64,000 nt of DNA from Flavobacterium azooxidireducens (GCF_023195775.1 NZ_CP096205.1:868001-932000); one strand, 5' to 3'. Positions 1 through 9,059 are shown, numbered from the stretch's first letter. Notes: generated by a model not told the origin, from the letters alone. Numbers and translations: made by a program.

Positions 1-1
1 T

Positions 2-805
2 GAAAATGACAAACCATTAACCACCATAAAAAACGGTGACGTTGTTATTTTCTTCAATTTCAGAACCGATAGAGGTCGTCAATTAACTGAAGTTTTAACT
101 CAATTTGATTGTCATGAACAAAATATGCATCAGTTGGATTTGTATTATGTAACGTTAACGAATTATGATGAAACGTATAAAAACATCAAAGTAATTTACA
201 ACAAAGATAATATCACAGAAACGTTGGGAGAAGTTTTAGAAAGAAATCATAAAAAACAAATCCGAATTGCAGAGACAGAAAAATACCCACACGTAACGTT
301 CTTTTTTTCAGGTGGTCGAGAAGAACCCTTTGAAGGCGAAACCCGTATATTAAGAAACTCACCAAAAGTAGCCACTTACGATTTGAAACCTGAAATGAGT
401 GCCTTTGAATTAAAAGATGCCTTGGTAGAAGAACTCAAAAAAGGAGAAGTTGATTTTGTTTGTTTAAATTTTGCTAACGGCGACATGGTTGGTCATACCG
501 GTGTGATGGAAGCAGCCATAAAAGCTTGTGAAGCAGTAGATGTTTGTGTAAAAGAAGTAATCGAAACGGCTTTGGCAAACAATTACACCACCATCGTTAT
601 TGCCGATCACGGAAATTGTGAAACAATGATGAACTCAGATGGCTCACCAAACACAGCTCACACCACCAATCCTGTTCCGGTGATTTTGGTTGACAACGAT
701 TTAAAAACAATTAACAATGGTGTTTTAGGCGACATTGCTCCAACCGTTTTAGACTTGATGGGAATAGAAAAACCTGATGCTATGACAAGGCATTCCTTAC
801 TGTAA
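2..805 (+). CDS. gpmI: 2,3-bisphosphoglycerate-independent phosphoglycerate mutase, 3' part
   Basis: Glycolytic enzyme that interconverts 3- and 2-phosphoglycerate using two Mn ions. The reading frame is open from base 2, so the 5' half lies outside the window; about 267 of the usual ~505 residues are present. Visible are a FRTDRGRQL stretch of the transferase domain, NGDMVGHTG, IADHGN (metal-binding Asp-His) and NTAHTTNPVPV (metal-binding His), all diagnostic of the alkaline-phosphatase-like catalytic domain. The C-terminus looks complete. The next gene starts 5 bp after the stop, so the two may be cotranscribed although they are functionally unrelated. Confidence 0.95.
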   Translation, partial: ENDKPLTTIKNGDVVIFFNFRTDRGRQLTEVLTQFDCHEQNMHQLDLYYVTLTNYDETYKNIKVIYNKDNITETLGEVLERNHKKQIRIAETEKYPHVTFFFSGGREEPFEGETRILRNSPKVATYDLKPEMSAFELKDALVEELKKGEVDFVCLNFANGDMVGHTGVMEAAIKACEAVDVCVKEVIETALANNYTTIVIADHGNCETMMNSDGSPNTAHTTNPVPVILVDNDLKTINNGVLGDIAPTVLDLMGIEKPDAMTRHSLL

Positions 806-810
806 ATATA

Positions 811-3800
811 TTGAAATCAATTTATAATTTTTTCGTTCTACTTTGGCTTTTAATCATCCAAGACGCTTTTGCTCAAGGAGGTGCTCCTAGTTGTCAAGAA
901 TTTCAAGCAAATTTTGAATCTTATCAATCGTGTGCTACAAGCATTCCGTTTCAAAATTCAACAGGTGCCAATAGCGAGAGTTTCTCAACCACTTGTATAG
1001 GTGCTGCTTTTAGAGGACCAACTTGGTTTTTTATTCAAATTCAAACACCCGGAAGTATTACTTTACAAATTAGTCAAGTGAATGATGCCGGTATTGGTAC
1101 TGATGTTGATTTTGTGCTTTGGGGACCGTTTACAGATTTATCAAACGTTTGTAGCCAGCTCAATATTTCAAGAGAAGTAGATTGCAGTTGGTCTGATAGC
1201 AGCATCGAAATTGTTTCTATTCCAAACGGACAAACTGGTGAATTATATGTGCTTTTGATCGACAATTATTCTAACCAATCAGGACAAATTTCTATTTCGC
1301 AAATTGATGGAACCGGAAGTTCAGATTGTAGTTTTTTATCTTCGGTAGAAATCATAGACGATAGCGGAAACGAAATCACACAAACTGAATACTGTAAACC
1401 ACAGACAAAAAGTATCACTGCGAGAATTGACGTAACCGATTTTGATGGAAATCCCGGGGATTTACGTTTTAATTATACTTGGTATAGAAATGATGTAGTG
1501 TTAAGTACAATTACAGATAGCACAATAAGCACAAACACATTAGCCAACATTGCAGAATCCGGCATCTATCGAGTAGAAACAACCACTTATGATAGTACCG
1601 ACCCAACGGTTGATCTAACTAATTTACCTGTCAGTGAAGCTGAAATTGAATTAAAATTCTTTGTTTTACCGAATATTTCTATACAGAATTCTGCAACAGT
1701 ATGTTTAACTTCAAATCCGGTTTTACAAGGCACTATTTTGAACCAAAATTTATTTGATCAATTAATTGATAATCCAATTTATCAATGGTATAGAAATGAT
1801 GTGCCTGTTTCTGGTATTTCTAATAATAGCTTTACACCAACACTTCCCGGAAAGTATAATTTGGGCATAAAAAACGGTGGTTGTAACGAAGTTATTTCTA
1901 ACTCAATTTTTATTTACGACACGCCTCAAGTTAGTATTTTAGACAATGCTTCGATTTGTGATAATGATAGTTTTACGATTACTTCTACAATTGCTAATAG
2001 CGGAAATTTGAATAATCTAACCTATCAATGGTATCAAAACAACAATCCGATTGCTGGTGCAAATGGAAACACATTGGTTGTTTCAACGGCAATTCAAGCT
2101 AATAATTCAACCGCAGCCTATTATTTAGAAGTTACAGAAGAAGGAATTTGTGTAGGAAATTCGAATACTGTTTCCGTTCAAATAAATCCAGTTCCGGTAT
2201 TAAACACAAGCCCAATTATAGTTGAACAATGTGATTATATTGCTCCAAACAATGATGGAATTGCCACTACAAATTTAACCGAAGCATATAATCAAATCAC
2301 CAACAATGTTTCCGGTTTAACCTTGTTTTATTTTTTAGATAGCGGTTTAACGCAACCGATTTTGACTCCCGAAGCGTTTGTGAATTCAACAGCGAACCAA
2401 ACCATTTATGTGATTGCGGTGAATGAAAATGCAACTCCAAATTGTACTTCAACCACTGTAGCAACCATTGCTTTGACAGTAAATCCTACGAGTTTATCAT
2501 CCTATCCAAATATGGCTCCTGTTTGTCCGGTTTTGAATCAAAATTATGGTTTGGTGAATTTTTCAACTCAGGAAAACATTATCCGAACTAACTTTTTTGG
2601 CGGCAATCCGGTTGAAATTACTTTTTACTTAACAGATACAGATGCTTCTGTAAAAACAAATCAATTAACAAATTTGTCGCAAATTCCGGTTGGAATTCAA
2701 ACTATTTATGCACGAATTGAAACCAATACTATTTGCGAAGGCGTTGGTGTTTTTCAAGTAGAAATAATTACGCCACCTCTTCAAAACACTGTTGCTTCCA
2801 TTGCTTTGTGTGAAAATGAAAGTATTGTTTTAAATAGTTTTGATGCGGAAGCTCTGTTAAACCAAAATCCAACTGTCCAAACAACTTATTTCAGAACATT
2901 TCTATTGGCAGAAAACAATTCTGGTGCTTTAAATAAAAATATTCCGCAAGCATTTCCGGTTGGCGAAAACGACATTTTTGTTCGTTTATTTGATACGGCA
3001 ACACAATGTTTTTCGATTATAAATTTCACTATTGAAGTTTTTCCAAATCCGGTTATTTTTAATCCAAATCCGATTTCTATATGTGGCGATATGGTTTCAA
3101 CGTTTGATTTAACACTTCGAAACAATCAAATTACGGGCGGAAACAGCGATTATCAAGTATTCTATTATGAGACTCCTGCCGATTTAACAGCAGATAATTT
3201 TATTCCACAGCCGGATGCTTATCAATCTGCTACAAAAACTATTTTTGTAAAAGTAGTTGACCCAACTAATAACAATTGTTTTTCTACCACTACTTTAAGT
3301 TTAGCGGTAGTAACAATTCCTGGAAGTTTAAACAACCCAACTCCTATTGAAAATTGTGATGATAGCGGGTTTTATGCTTTTGACTTAACCGAAAGAATTG
3401 CAGAAATTGCAGGACCTTCTAACTTAAATAATATTGTTATCAGATATTATGAAAATTTTACTGATGCTCAAAGCAACAACAATTTTTTCATTCAAAATCC
3501 AACAAATTTCACCAATACAATTAAGGATTTTCAAACAATTTATGTCCGTGTAACCAGCACCACCAATTTTGATAGTGAGACTGGATTAGCCTGTTTTAGA
3601 GTTTTAGAATTAGACCTTTATGTTCGTCCGTTTCCGGAAAATAATCTGAGAACATTTCCATATTATATTTGTGTGGATGAAAATGGAAATATCTTGAGAG
3701 AGGCGTTTATTAGAACATTATTAAATGAAACCGATTATACTTTTGCATGGTTTACCGAATTTGATGCTCTTTCAGGAAATGAAATTTCAGGAGAATCTTC

Positions 3801-4398
3801 AAGCACATTTTCAACTGACATCGAAGGAAATTTTTCAGTTTTAGTAACAAACATTTCTAATGCGGCACTTTGTTCGAGCGTTTTTAATTTTACAACGATA
3901 AAAACTTTAACTCCAAACGCTGTTACGGTTTCCCCACAAAACTTAATTAGATTTGAAAATGAGAATACAATCACTGCAACGGCTACACCAACTTCTGCGG
4001 ATTATGAATATTCTATAATTCCGGATTTATGGCAAGAAAGTCCAATTTTTACCAATATTCCGGCAGGTGATTTTGTCTTGAAAGTTCGCAATAAATTTGG
4101 TTGCGATGAAATAAGCACCTCGTTTACTGTTTTAGATTTTCCTATATTTTTCACTCCAAACGGAGATGGTTTTAACGATAGTTGGAAAGTTATTGGCTCA
4201 CCAATTATCGAAATTAACCATGTTTATATTTTTGACCGTTATGGAAAATTACTGAAAGAAATTGGTCAAAACGGCAACGGATGGGATGGAACTTTTAACG
4301 GAAGACCAATGCCGTCTGACGATTATTGGTTTAAAGCGATTTATACTAAGGATGGAGTAAAGCAAGAATTTAGATCTAATTTTAGTTTGAAACGATAG
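811..4398 (+). CDS. Large secreted protein with T9SS type B (gliding-motility-associated) C-terminal domain
   Basis: 1195 residues. An N-terminal signal peptide (KSIYNFFVLLWLLIIQDAFAQ) is followed by a PPC-like beta-sandwich (about 30-165), many Ig-like or HYR-like repeats with tyrosine- and cysteine-rich strands, and a C-terminal domain from about 1110 with FFTPNGDGFND, VYIFDRYGKLL and GWDGTFNG. That end is the type B sorting signal read by the type IX secretion system, so the protein is probably exported and surface-held. The start is TTG; no ATG fits the signal peptide. It begins 5 bp after gpmI and ends at a strong terminator. The ligand or role of the repeats cannot be told from sequence. 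Confidence 0.88.
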   Translation: MKSIYNFFVLLWLLIIQDAFAQGGAPSCQEFQANFESYQSCATSIPFQNSTGANSESFSTTCIGAAFRGPTWFFIQIQTPGSITLQISQVNDAGIGTDVDFVLWGPFTDLSNVCSQLNISREVDCSWSDSSIEIVSIPNGQTGELYVLLIDNYSNQSGQISISQIDGTGSSDCSFLSSVEIIDDSGNEITQTEYCKPQTKSITARIDVTDFDGNPGDLRFNYTWYRNDVVLSTITDSTISTNTLANIAESGIYRVETTTYDSTDPTVDLTNLPVSEAEIELKFFVLPNISIQNSATVCLTSNPVLQGTILNQNLFDQLIDNPIYQWYRNDVPVSGISNNSFTPTLPGKYNLGIKNGGCNEVISNSIFIYDTPQVSILDNASICDNDSFTITSTIANSGNLNNLTYQWYQNNNPIAGANGNTLVVSTAIQANNSTAAYYLEVTEEGICVGNSNTVSVQINPVPVLNTSPIIVEQCDYIAPNNDGIATTNLTEAYNQITNNVSGLTLFYFLDSGLTQPILTPEAFVNSTANQTIYVIAVNENATPNCTSTTVATIALTVNPTSLSSYPNMAPVCPVLNQNYGLVNFSTQENIIRTNFFGGNPVEITFYLTDTDASVKTNQLTNLSQIPVGIQTIYARIETNTICEGVGVFQVEIITPPLQNTVASIALCENESIVLNSFDAEALLNQNPTVQTTYFRTFLLAENNSGALNKNIPQAFPVGENDIFVRLFDTATQCFSIINFTIEVFPNPVIFNPNPISICGDMVSTFDLTLRNNQITGGNSDYQVFYYETPADLTADNFIPQPDAYQSATKTIFVKVVDPTNNNCFSTTTLSLAVVTIPGSLNNPTPIENCDDSGFYAFDLTERIAEIAGPSNLNNIVIRYYENFTDAQSNNNFFIQNPTNFTNTIKDFQTIYVRVTSTTNFDSETGLACFRVLELDLYVRPFPENNLRTFPYYICVDENGNILREAFIRTLLNETDYTFAWFTEFDALSGNEISGESSSTFSTDIEGNFSVLVTNISNAALCSSVFNFTTIKTLTPNAVTVSPQNLIRFENENTITATATPTSADYEYSIIPDLWQESPIFTNIPAGDFVLKVRNKFGCDEISTSFTVLDFPIFFTPNGDGFNDSWKVIGSPIIEINHVYIFDRYGKLLKEIGQNGNGWDGTFNGRPMPSDDYWFKAIYTKDGVKQEFRSNFSLKR

Positions 4399-4416
4399 AA
4401 AAAACAAACATCATAT

Positions 4417-4454
4417 AAAAAATCATTTCGGTTTCATTACTGAAATGATTTTTT
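4417..4454 (+). terminator. Rho-independent terminator
   Basis: 13-bp stem AAAAAATCATTTC / GAAATGATTTTTT with a 12-nt loop, followed by more T. It ends the large T9SS gene and isolates the cas1-cas2 operon from it. Confidence 0.85.
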
Positions 4455-4466
4455 TTGAAATCTACC

Positions 4467-4484
4467 TTTACGGATTCCCGTAAA
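4467..4484. promoter_or_regulatory. Palindromic operator-like site upstream of cas1
   Basis: Perfect inverted repeat TTTACGG-ATTC-CCGTAAA. Its 16-bp core (4468-4483) differs at only two central bases from the palindrome between cas9 and the tracrRNA (12763-12778). The core ends 28 bp before the far end of the predicted cas1 -7 element. The repetition and placement are seen in the sequence; that a protein binds here is inferred. Confidence 0.6.
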
Positions 4485-4503
4485 AATGAATCGATTAACT
4501 TTT

Positions 4504-4511
4504 TTAATTTG
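4504..4511 (+). promoter_or_regulatory. Predicted cas1-cas2 promoter -7 element
   Basis: TTAATTTG, one mismatch from the Bacteroidota consensus TAnnTTTG, 21 bp before the cas1 ATG. No clear -33 TTG was seen, so it may depend on an activator at the upstream palindrome. Confidence 0.45.
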
Positions 4512-4532
4512 CATAAGAAAACAACAACTCTT

Positions 4533-5417
4533 ATGTTAAAAAAAACAATTTTACTCGAAAAAAAAGCTTCTCTTTCCTATAAAAATCTTCAATTAGTTAT
4601 CAAAACAGAAGAAAGAGAAGCCACAATTCCTATAGAAGACATTGGATTTATTGTGTTAGATCATCCCGAGATTTATATAAGTATTCCGGCTATGAATTTA
4701 CTCATTGAAAACAATTCATCTTTTATTATTTGCAATACAAATCATTTGCCAAATGGGATGTTCTTGAACCTCAATAGTCATCATATCCAACAAGAGATTT
4801 TTAAAAAACAAATTGATGCTTCTGCACCTTTAAAAAAACAATTATGGCAACAAACCATAGTTGAAAAAATTAAAAACCAAGGCATTTTATTAGAAAAAAT
4901 AAGCGGTTCAAAAAATCATTTTGAGTTTTTGGCTTCCAAAGTGCAAAGTGGCGACACAACCAATATGGAAGGTGTGGCGGCGAGCCAATATTGGAAATCA
5001 TTTTTTGATTTAGATTTTAAACGAGAACGATTTGGCGATTATCCAAACAATTTTCTCAATTACGGCTATGCTATTTTAAGAGCGGCCACTGCAAGAGCTT
5101 TGTCGGGAAGTGGATTGCTCAACACACTTGGCATTCATCACAAAAGCAAGTACAATGCTTTTGCATTAGCCGATGACATTATGGAACCATTTCGCCCAAT
5201 TGTGGATGAAAAGGTTTTTGAATTAATGCAAAACTATGATGAACAGGAACTGAATACTTTACTTAAATCTGAACTCTTACAAATTTTAACCCGAACGGTC
5301 TATTTTAAAGAAGAGAAAAGTCCGCTTATGGTTGCATTGCAAAAAACAGCCAGTTCCTTACAGCAATGTTATTCGGGCGATCGAAAGAAAATAAAATATC
5401 CAAAATTATGGAGCTAA
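4533..5417 (+). CDS. cas1: CRISPR-associated endonuclease Cas1, type II
   Basis: 294 residues; integrase subunit that with Cas2 inserts new spacers at the leader end of the array. The start chosen is ATG 4533 (MLKKTILLEKKASLSYKN), which fits the family; a TTG-initiated extension to 4455 would run through the promoter. Family hallmarks: NMEGVAASQYW (metal-binding Glu146), GIHHKSKYNAFALADDIMEPFRP (His202/203, Asp214/215). Length matches type II Cas1. It overlaps cas2 by 10 bp, so the two are an operon. Unlike most II-C loci, cas9 is not in this operon but about 3.6 kb away on the opposite strand. Confidence 0.96.
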   Translation: MLKKTILLEKKASLSYKNLQLVIKTEEREATIPIEDIGFIVLDHPEIYISIPAMNLLIENNSSFIICNTNHLPNGMFLNLNSHHIQQEIFKKQIDASAPLKKQLWQQTIVEKIKNQGILLEKISGSKNHFEFLASKVQSGDTTNMEGVAASQYWKSFFDLDFKRERFGDYPNNFLNYGYAILRAATARALSGSGLLNTLGIHHKSKYNAFALADDIMEPFRPIVDEKVFELMQNYDEQELNTLLKSELLQILTRTVYFKEEKSPLMVALQKTASSLQQCYSGDRKKIKYPKLWS

Positions 5418-5737
5418 ACGGATACCGAATTATGTGGCTATTTGTATTTTTTGACTTACCAACCGAAACCAAAAAAGACCGAAGAAATGCTTCCGGTTTT
5501 AGAAACAACTTGCTAAAAGATGGTTTTAGTATGATGCAATATTCGGTTTATGTGCGTCATTGTGCGAGTAGCGAAAGTGCGGATGTGCACGAAAAACGAA
5601 TTCATAAACTCTTGCCACCATTAGGAAAAGTGAGTGTTTTGCGAATAACCGATAAACAATTTGGCAATATTTTAAATTTTTGGGGCAAAGCCGAAGTGCC
5701 AAAAGCTCCGCAACCTACGCAGTTGGAGTTGTTTTAA
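5408..5737 (+). CDS. cas2: CRISPR-associated protein Cas2, type II
   Basis: 109 residues, partner of Cas1 in the spacer-integration complex. Start ATG 5408 lies inside the cas1 3' end. The ferredoxin-like fold signature is clear: MWLFVFFDLPTETKKDRR (Asp16) and FLLKDG-like NNLLKDGFSMMQYSVYVRHC, then VSVLRITDKQFGNILNFWG. The proline-rich tail PKAPQPTQLELF is typical of type II-C Cas2. An upstream in-frame ATG at 5366 would add 14 residues inside cas1 and is less likely. It converges with the RAYT gene with only 2 bp between stop codons. Confidence 0.95.
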   Translation: MELNGYRIMWLFVFFDLPTETKKDRRNASGFRNNLLKDGFSMMQYSVYVRHCASSESADVHEKRIHKLLPPLGKVSVLRITDKQFGNILNFWGKAEVPKAPQPTQLELF

Positions 5738-5739
5738 AT

Positions 5740-6282
5740 TTATTTTTGATAAAACTTATCTTTCAACCAGTTAGTAGGATTATTTGAAATATAATTAAAT
5801 ATATTGACATAAGCTTTTTCATCTCTAATAATATGGTCATGGAATGAACGATGCCATGCAAAATCCTTAAAACCTAATTCATGAATTTGATTGGATGATT
5901 TTGTTTTCATTGCCCCCATCAAACTTGATAATGATTTTATTTTAATTTCCTTTTCCACTACTTTTTGACTGTCAATTTCTATGATTAAATGAAAATGATT
6001 GGGCATAACAATATAATTATGAATATCCACATATTCATACTGACTCATTAACCATTTGATTTTTTCATCAACAATTAATCCATATTGATTTAATTCAACT
6101 TTACATTCTATTTCTGGATTAACTTCGGACAGGGATGATTGTACGGACAGGTCGCGACCTGTCCCTACGGCAATCACACGACCCAAACAACACAAATTAT
6201 TTTTCACACAACTTGTGACAAAATATAAATTATTACTGGAATAATCGAATCCTTTCATTCGATTACTTTTTCGATTTTTCAT
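5740..6282 (-). CDS. REP-associated tyrosine transposase (RAYT, Y1 HUH family)
   Basis: 180 residues. The HUH motif is PNHFHLII (His96, His98); the C-terminal part has HDHIIRDEKAYVNIFNYISNNPTNW, with Tyr158/Tyr164 as candidates for the nucleophile. These enzymes cut and rejoin single-stranded REP hairpins, and REP copies flank or lie near their genes. Here one REP palindrome lies inside the coding sequence (residues about 38-48, VAVGTGRDLSV region) without breaking the frame, and a second lies upstream. It sits between cas2 and the array and has no known CRISPR role; probably a domesticated single-copy enzyme. Confidence 0.88.
   Translation of the reverse strand: MKNRKSNRMKGFDYSSNNLYFVTSCVKNNLCCLGRVIAVGTGRDLSVQSSLSEVNPEIECKVELNQYGLIVDEKIKWLMSQYEYVDIHNYIVMPNHFHLIIEIDSQKVVEKEIKIKSLSSLMGAMKTKSSNQIHELGFKDFAWHRSFHDHIIRDEKAYVNIFNYISNNPTNWLKDKFYQK
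6141..6168. repeat. REP palindrome inside the RAYT gene
   Basis: Core GGACAGGTCGCGACCTGTCC is a perfect 20-bp palindrome. Flanking GTA/TAC extends it to 28 bp with one mismatched pair. It is identical to the copy at 6427-6454 and is translated in frame within the transposase. Confidence 0.85.
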
Positions 6283-6426
6283 GGTTTATATATTTTTTAA
6301 ATGGCTTTGATAATGAATACTAAAAAAATTCAATTACAAACTTATAAAAATCAACCATTTAATACAAAATTTCAGGATGATGATTATTAGAATAACGATT
6401 TTCAGGATAATGATTTCAGGATGCAT

Positions 6427-6454
6427 GTACGGACAGGTCGCGACCTGTCCCTAC
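6427..6454. repeat. REP palindrome upstream of the RAYT gene
   Basis: Second identical copy of the 28-bp element, 286 bp from the first. Just upstream (6370-6425) are three short direct repeats of TTTCAGGAT, so the RAYT 5' region is repeat-rich. Confidence 0.85.
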
Positions 6455-6466
6455 GCAACACAAATA

Positions 6467-6515
6467 AAAAAATGCTTCAATCTTGCCTTATCACTGCAAA
6501 AAAGAAGCATTTTTT
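6467..6515 (-). terminator. Terminator at the distal end of the CRISPR array
   Basis: 12-bp stem AAAAAATGCTTC / GAAGCATTTTTT around a 25-nt loop. It is U-rich in both directions, but no rightward gene ends here, so it most likely ends leftward pre-crRNA transcription before the RAYT gene. Confidence 0.65.
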
Positions 6516-6539
6516 ATCACGACATACCCCGATATTCTC

Positions 6540-6552
6540 TTGATTATTAGAA
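6540..6552. repeat. Inverted partial repeat in the array trailer
   Basis: TTGATTATTAGAA, 15 bp outside the terminal repeat, is complementary to that repeat's TTCTAAT...AATCAA segment (6579-6595), leaving a 4-nt bulge. In the leftward transcript it would fold back on the last repeat. Confidence 0.55.
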
Positions 6553-6567
6553 GGTAACGAGCCAACT

Positions 6568-8711
6568 AATATCGTGTTTTCTAATCTTTAATCAAACCAC
6601 AACTTCTGTATAGAAACTATTTAATATTGACGGAATATCGTGTTTTCTAATCTTTAATCAAACCACAACCAGTTGTCCCAAAGAATTCTATTGGGTACAA
6701 ATATCGTGTTTTCTAATCTTTAATCAAACCACAACGAATTGGAAGCGTAATTGATCTAACTGTTGAATATCGTGTTTTCTAATCTTTAATCAAACCACAA
6801 CTACTGTAACAATTGGGGCGGGTATTGATGCAATATCGTGTTTTCTAATCTTTAATCAAACCACAACAAGAACCCGCTTATGTTCTTAAAGGCTATGAAT
6901 ATCGTGTTTTCTAATCTTTAATCAAACCACAACTTTTCCGTTGTGTTTGTATCGTTCCAAACGAATATCGTGTTTTCTAATCTTTAATCAAACCACAACA
7001 ATACCAAACGAAGCTACTTATAAAAACAAAATATCGTGTTTTCTAATCTTTAATCAAACCACAACACGTAACATCGAAAACAACAACGGTTGGAAATATC
7101 GTGTTTTCTAATCTTTAATCAAACCACAACAAACATTTCATCTGACATAATAGCTAAATCAATATCGTGTTTTCTAATCTTTAATCAAACCACAACGCAT
7201 CCATTCTTTTTTAGCCTCGTCAGTAAAATATCGTGTTTTCTAATCTTTAATCAAACCACAACAAGTTGCAGCCGTTCACATGACAAACAACGAATATCGT
7301 GTTTTCTAATCTTTAATCAAACCACAACATCGCTTAATTGTTGACGTAAACACCACAAAATATCGTGTTTTCTAATCTTTAATCAAACCACAACACCGCT
7401 GTATTGTGTTTATTGGTGCGTTTTAATATCGTGTTTTCTAATCTTTAATCAAACCACAACCTATTTACCAAAAGGAATAATTTTCTATCAATATCGTGTT
7501 TTCTAATCTTTAATCAAACCACAACAAGTGAATCAGATGCAATAAAGAAAACAGCAATATCGTGTTTTCTAATCTTTAATCAAACCACAACATTGTTTTG
7601 GAAATGATTCATAATAAAAATAATATCGTGTTTTCTAATCTTTAATCAAACCACAACAAAAACAAGTTGGCAAAGAATAGACTGTATAATATCGTGTTTT
7701 CTAATCTTTAATCAAACCACAACAAGTAAAGTGAGTTTCATTTTGTACTATTGAATATCGTGTTTTCTAATCTTTAATCAAACCACAACAATGGTGGATT
7801 AGGTGGGTTTATCGAACGTAATATCGTGTTTTCTAATCTTTAATCAAACCACAACAGAACCTTACATGACTATTGCGGCTTATTAAATATCGTGTTTTCT
7901 AATCTTTAATCAAACCACAACAGTGGGATGAAATACTTGATTACGCAAAGAAATATCGTGTTTTCTAATCTTTAATCAAACCACAACACAGCGGGTTAAA
8001 CGTCTGCTCATACCCAAATATCGTGTTTTCTAATCTTTAATCAAACCACAACCGGAGGTCACTATGTGAAATCTATCTACATAATATCGTGTTTTCTAAT
8101 CTTTAATCAAACCACAACTCTCTGTTGTTATTTCAATCACTATACCAAAATATCGTGTTTTCTAATCTTTAATCAAACCACAACCTCCCTAAGTGATGAA
8201 CTATTGATTTTTCAAATATCGTGTTTTCTAATCTTTAATCAAACCACAACTGTTCAGCTTGAATACTAAGACTATCAAATAATATCGTGTTTTCTAATCT
8301 TTAATCAAACCACAACTGATAATAGATTACCCATTCCTTCAATTGAATATCGTGTTTTCTAATCTTTAATCAAACCACAACGTATTCGATTGAATGTTTG
8401 ATATTTCTCCTAATATCGTGTTTTCTAATCTTTAATCAAACCACAACTATGGTCATCACAGAACCCATGGTAATGATAATATCGTGTTTTCTAATCTTTA
8501 ATCAAACCACAACAATGCAAGTGTAGGGGATAGAGTTTTTTGTAATATCGTGTTTTCTAATCTTTAATCAAACCACAACCGAGTATTTAATACCGTTGTA
8601 GGACACATTAATATCGTGTTTTCTAATCTTTAATCAAACCACAACATATATTGATTTTATGTCTATTTCTATACCAATATCGTGTTTTCTAATCTTTAAT
8701 CAAACCACAAC
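6568..8711 (-). CRISPR. CRISPR array, type II-C, 33 repeats and 32 spacers
   Basis: 36-bp repeats; on the crRNA (minus) strand each starts GTTGTGGTTTGATT and ends ACACGATATT. All 33 copies read identical, including both ends. Of 32 spacers, 28 are 30 nt and four are 29 nt (before the repeats at 7095, 7490, 8017 and 8346). Orientation follows from the tracrRNA: its anti-repeat has the plus-strand sequence, so crRNAs must be read leftward, with the leader at 8712-8783 and the terminator at 6467-6515. Apparent ORFs in the array are repeat translations only. Confidence 0.98.
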
Positions 8712-8745
8712 GGAGTGACTGCGTAGAAACTCCGTTGTGGTTTGA
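8700..8745 (-). promoter_or_regulatory. Leader hairpin that includes the first repeat
   Basis: Perfect 17-bp inverted repeat: TCAAACCACAACGGAGT (8700-8716) and ACTCCGTTGTGGTTTGA (8729-8745), 12-nt loop. Twelve base pairs use the leader-proximal repeat and five lie wholly in the leader. In the leftward transcript the leader would pair with the 5' part of the first repeat, the same bases the tracrRNA pairs with. Only 72 bp separate the array from the parE stop; a TTGACA and a near-consensus TAAGTTTT lie there as weak promoter candidates. Confidence 0.7.
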
Positions 8746-8783
8746 GTTGTTTAAGAGTTTGAAAAACTTATGTCAATGAAATT

Positions 8784-9059
8784 TTAAAAATTTTGTCTGC
8801 CAATGATTGCCATGATTTCTATTTCATCGGCTTTGATTTTATAAAAAATGGTATCGACTCCGCAAACACAATAGCGATATCCTTTTTTATAATGATTAGC
8901 ATTGGGAAATAGAAATGGATTTGAAGCTATTTTAGAAAAACATTCAAAAAACATTTCGTAATATTTATTGGCTTGTTCCAATCCAAATTGACCAATACTA
9001 TATTCAAAAATCCGAGTCAAATCTTCTTCAACTTGAATGTTAAGTCTATAACTATACAT
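8784..9059 (-). CDS. RelE/ParE-family toxin
   Basis: 91 residues with the ParE/RelE fold pattern: an N-terminal strand and helix (YRLNIQVEEDLTRIFEYSIGQFGLEQANKYYEMF), SNPFLFP, KGYRYCVCGVDTIFYKI and the C-terminal strand EIMAIIGRQNF. ParE toxins usually act on DNA gyrase, RelE on ribosome-bound mRNA; the ParD-like partner favours ParE. It overlaps the antitoxin gene by 8 bp. Its stop is 72 bp from the CRISPR array, so it lies between cas9 and the array on the same strand. Confidence 0.85.
   Translation of the reverse strand: MYSYRLNIQVEEDLTRIFEYSIGQFGLEQANKYYEMFFECFSKIASNPFLFPNANHYKKGYRYCVCGVDTIFYKIKADEIEIMAIIGRQNF

Noticed and set aside
4455..4532. TTG-initiated N-terminal extension of Cas1
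   Set aside because: It would run through the palindrome and the -7 element; the family starts at the ATG at 4533.
7090..8269. Open frames through the CRISPR array with repeated ISCFLIFNQTTT
   Set aside because: They are translations of the 36-bp repeats and disappear when spacers vary; no start signal or codon pattern.
6568..8711. Rightward transcription of the array
   Set aside because: The tracrRNA anti-repeat has the plus-strand sequence, so functional crRNA must come from the minus strand; the terminator at 6467 agrees.
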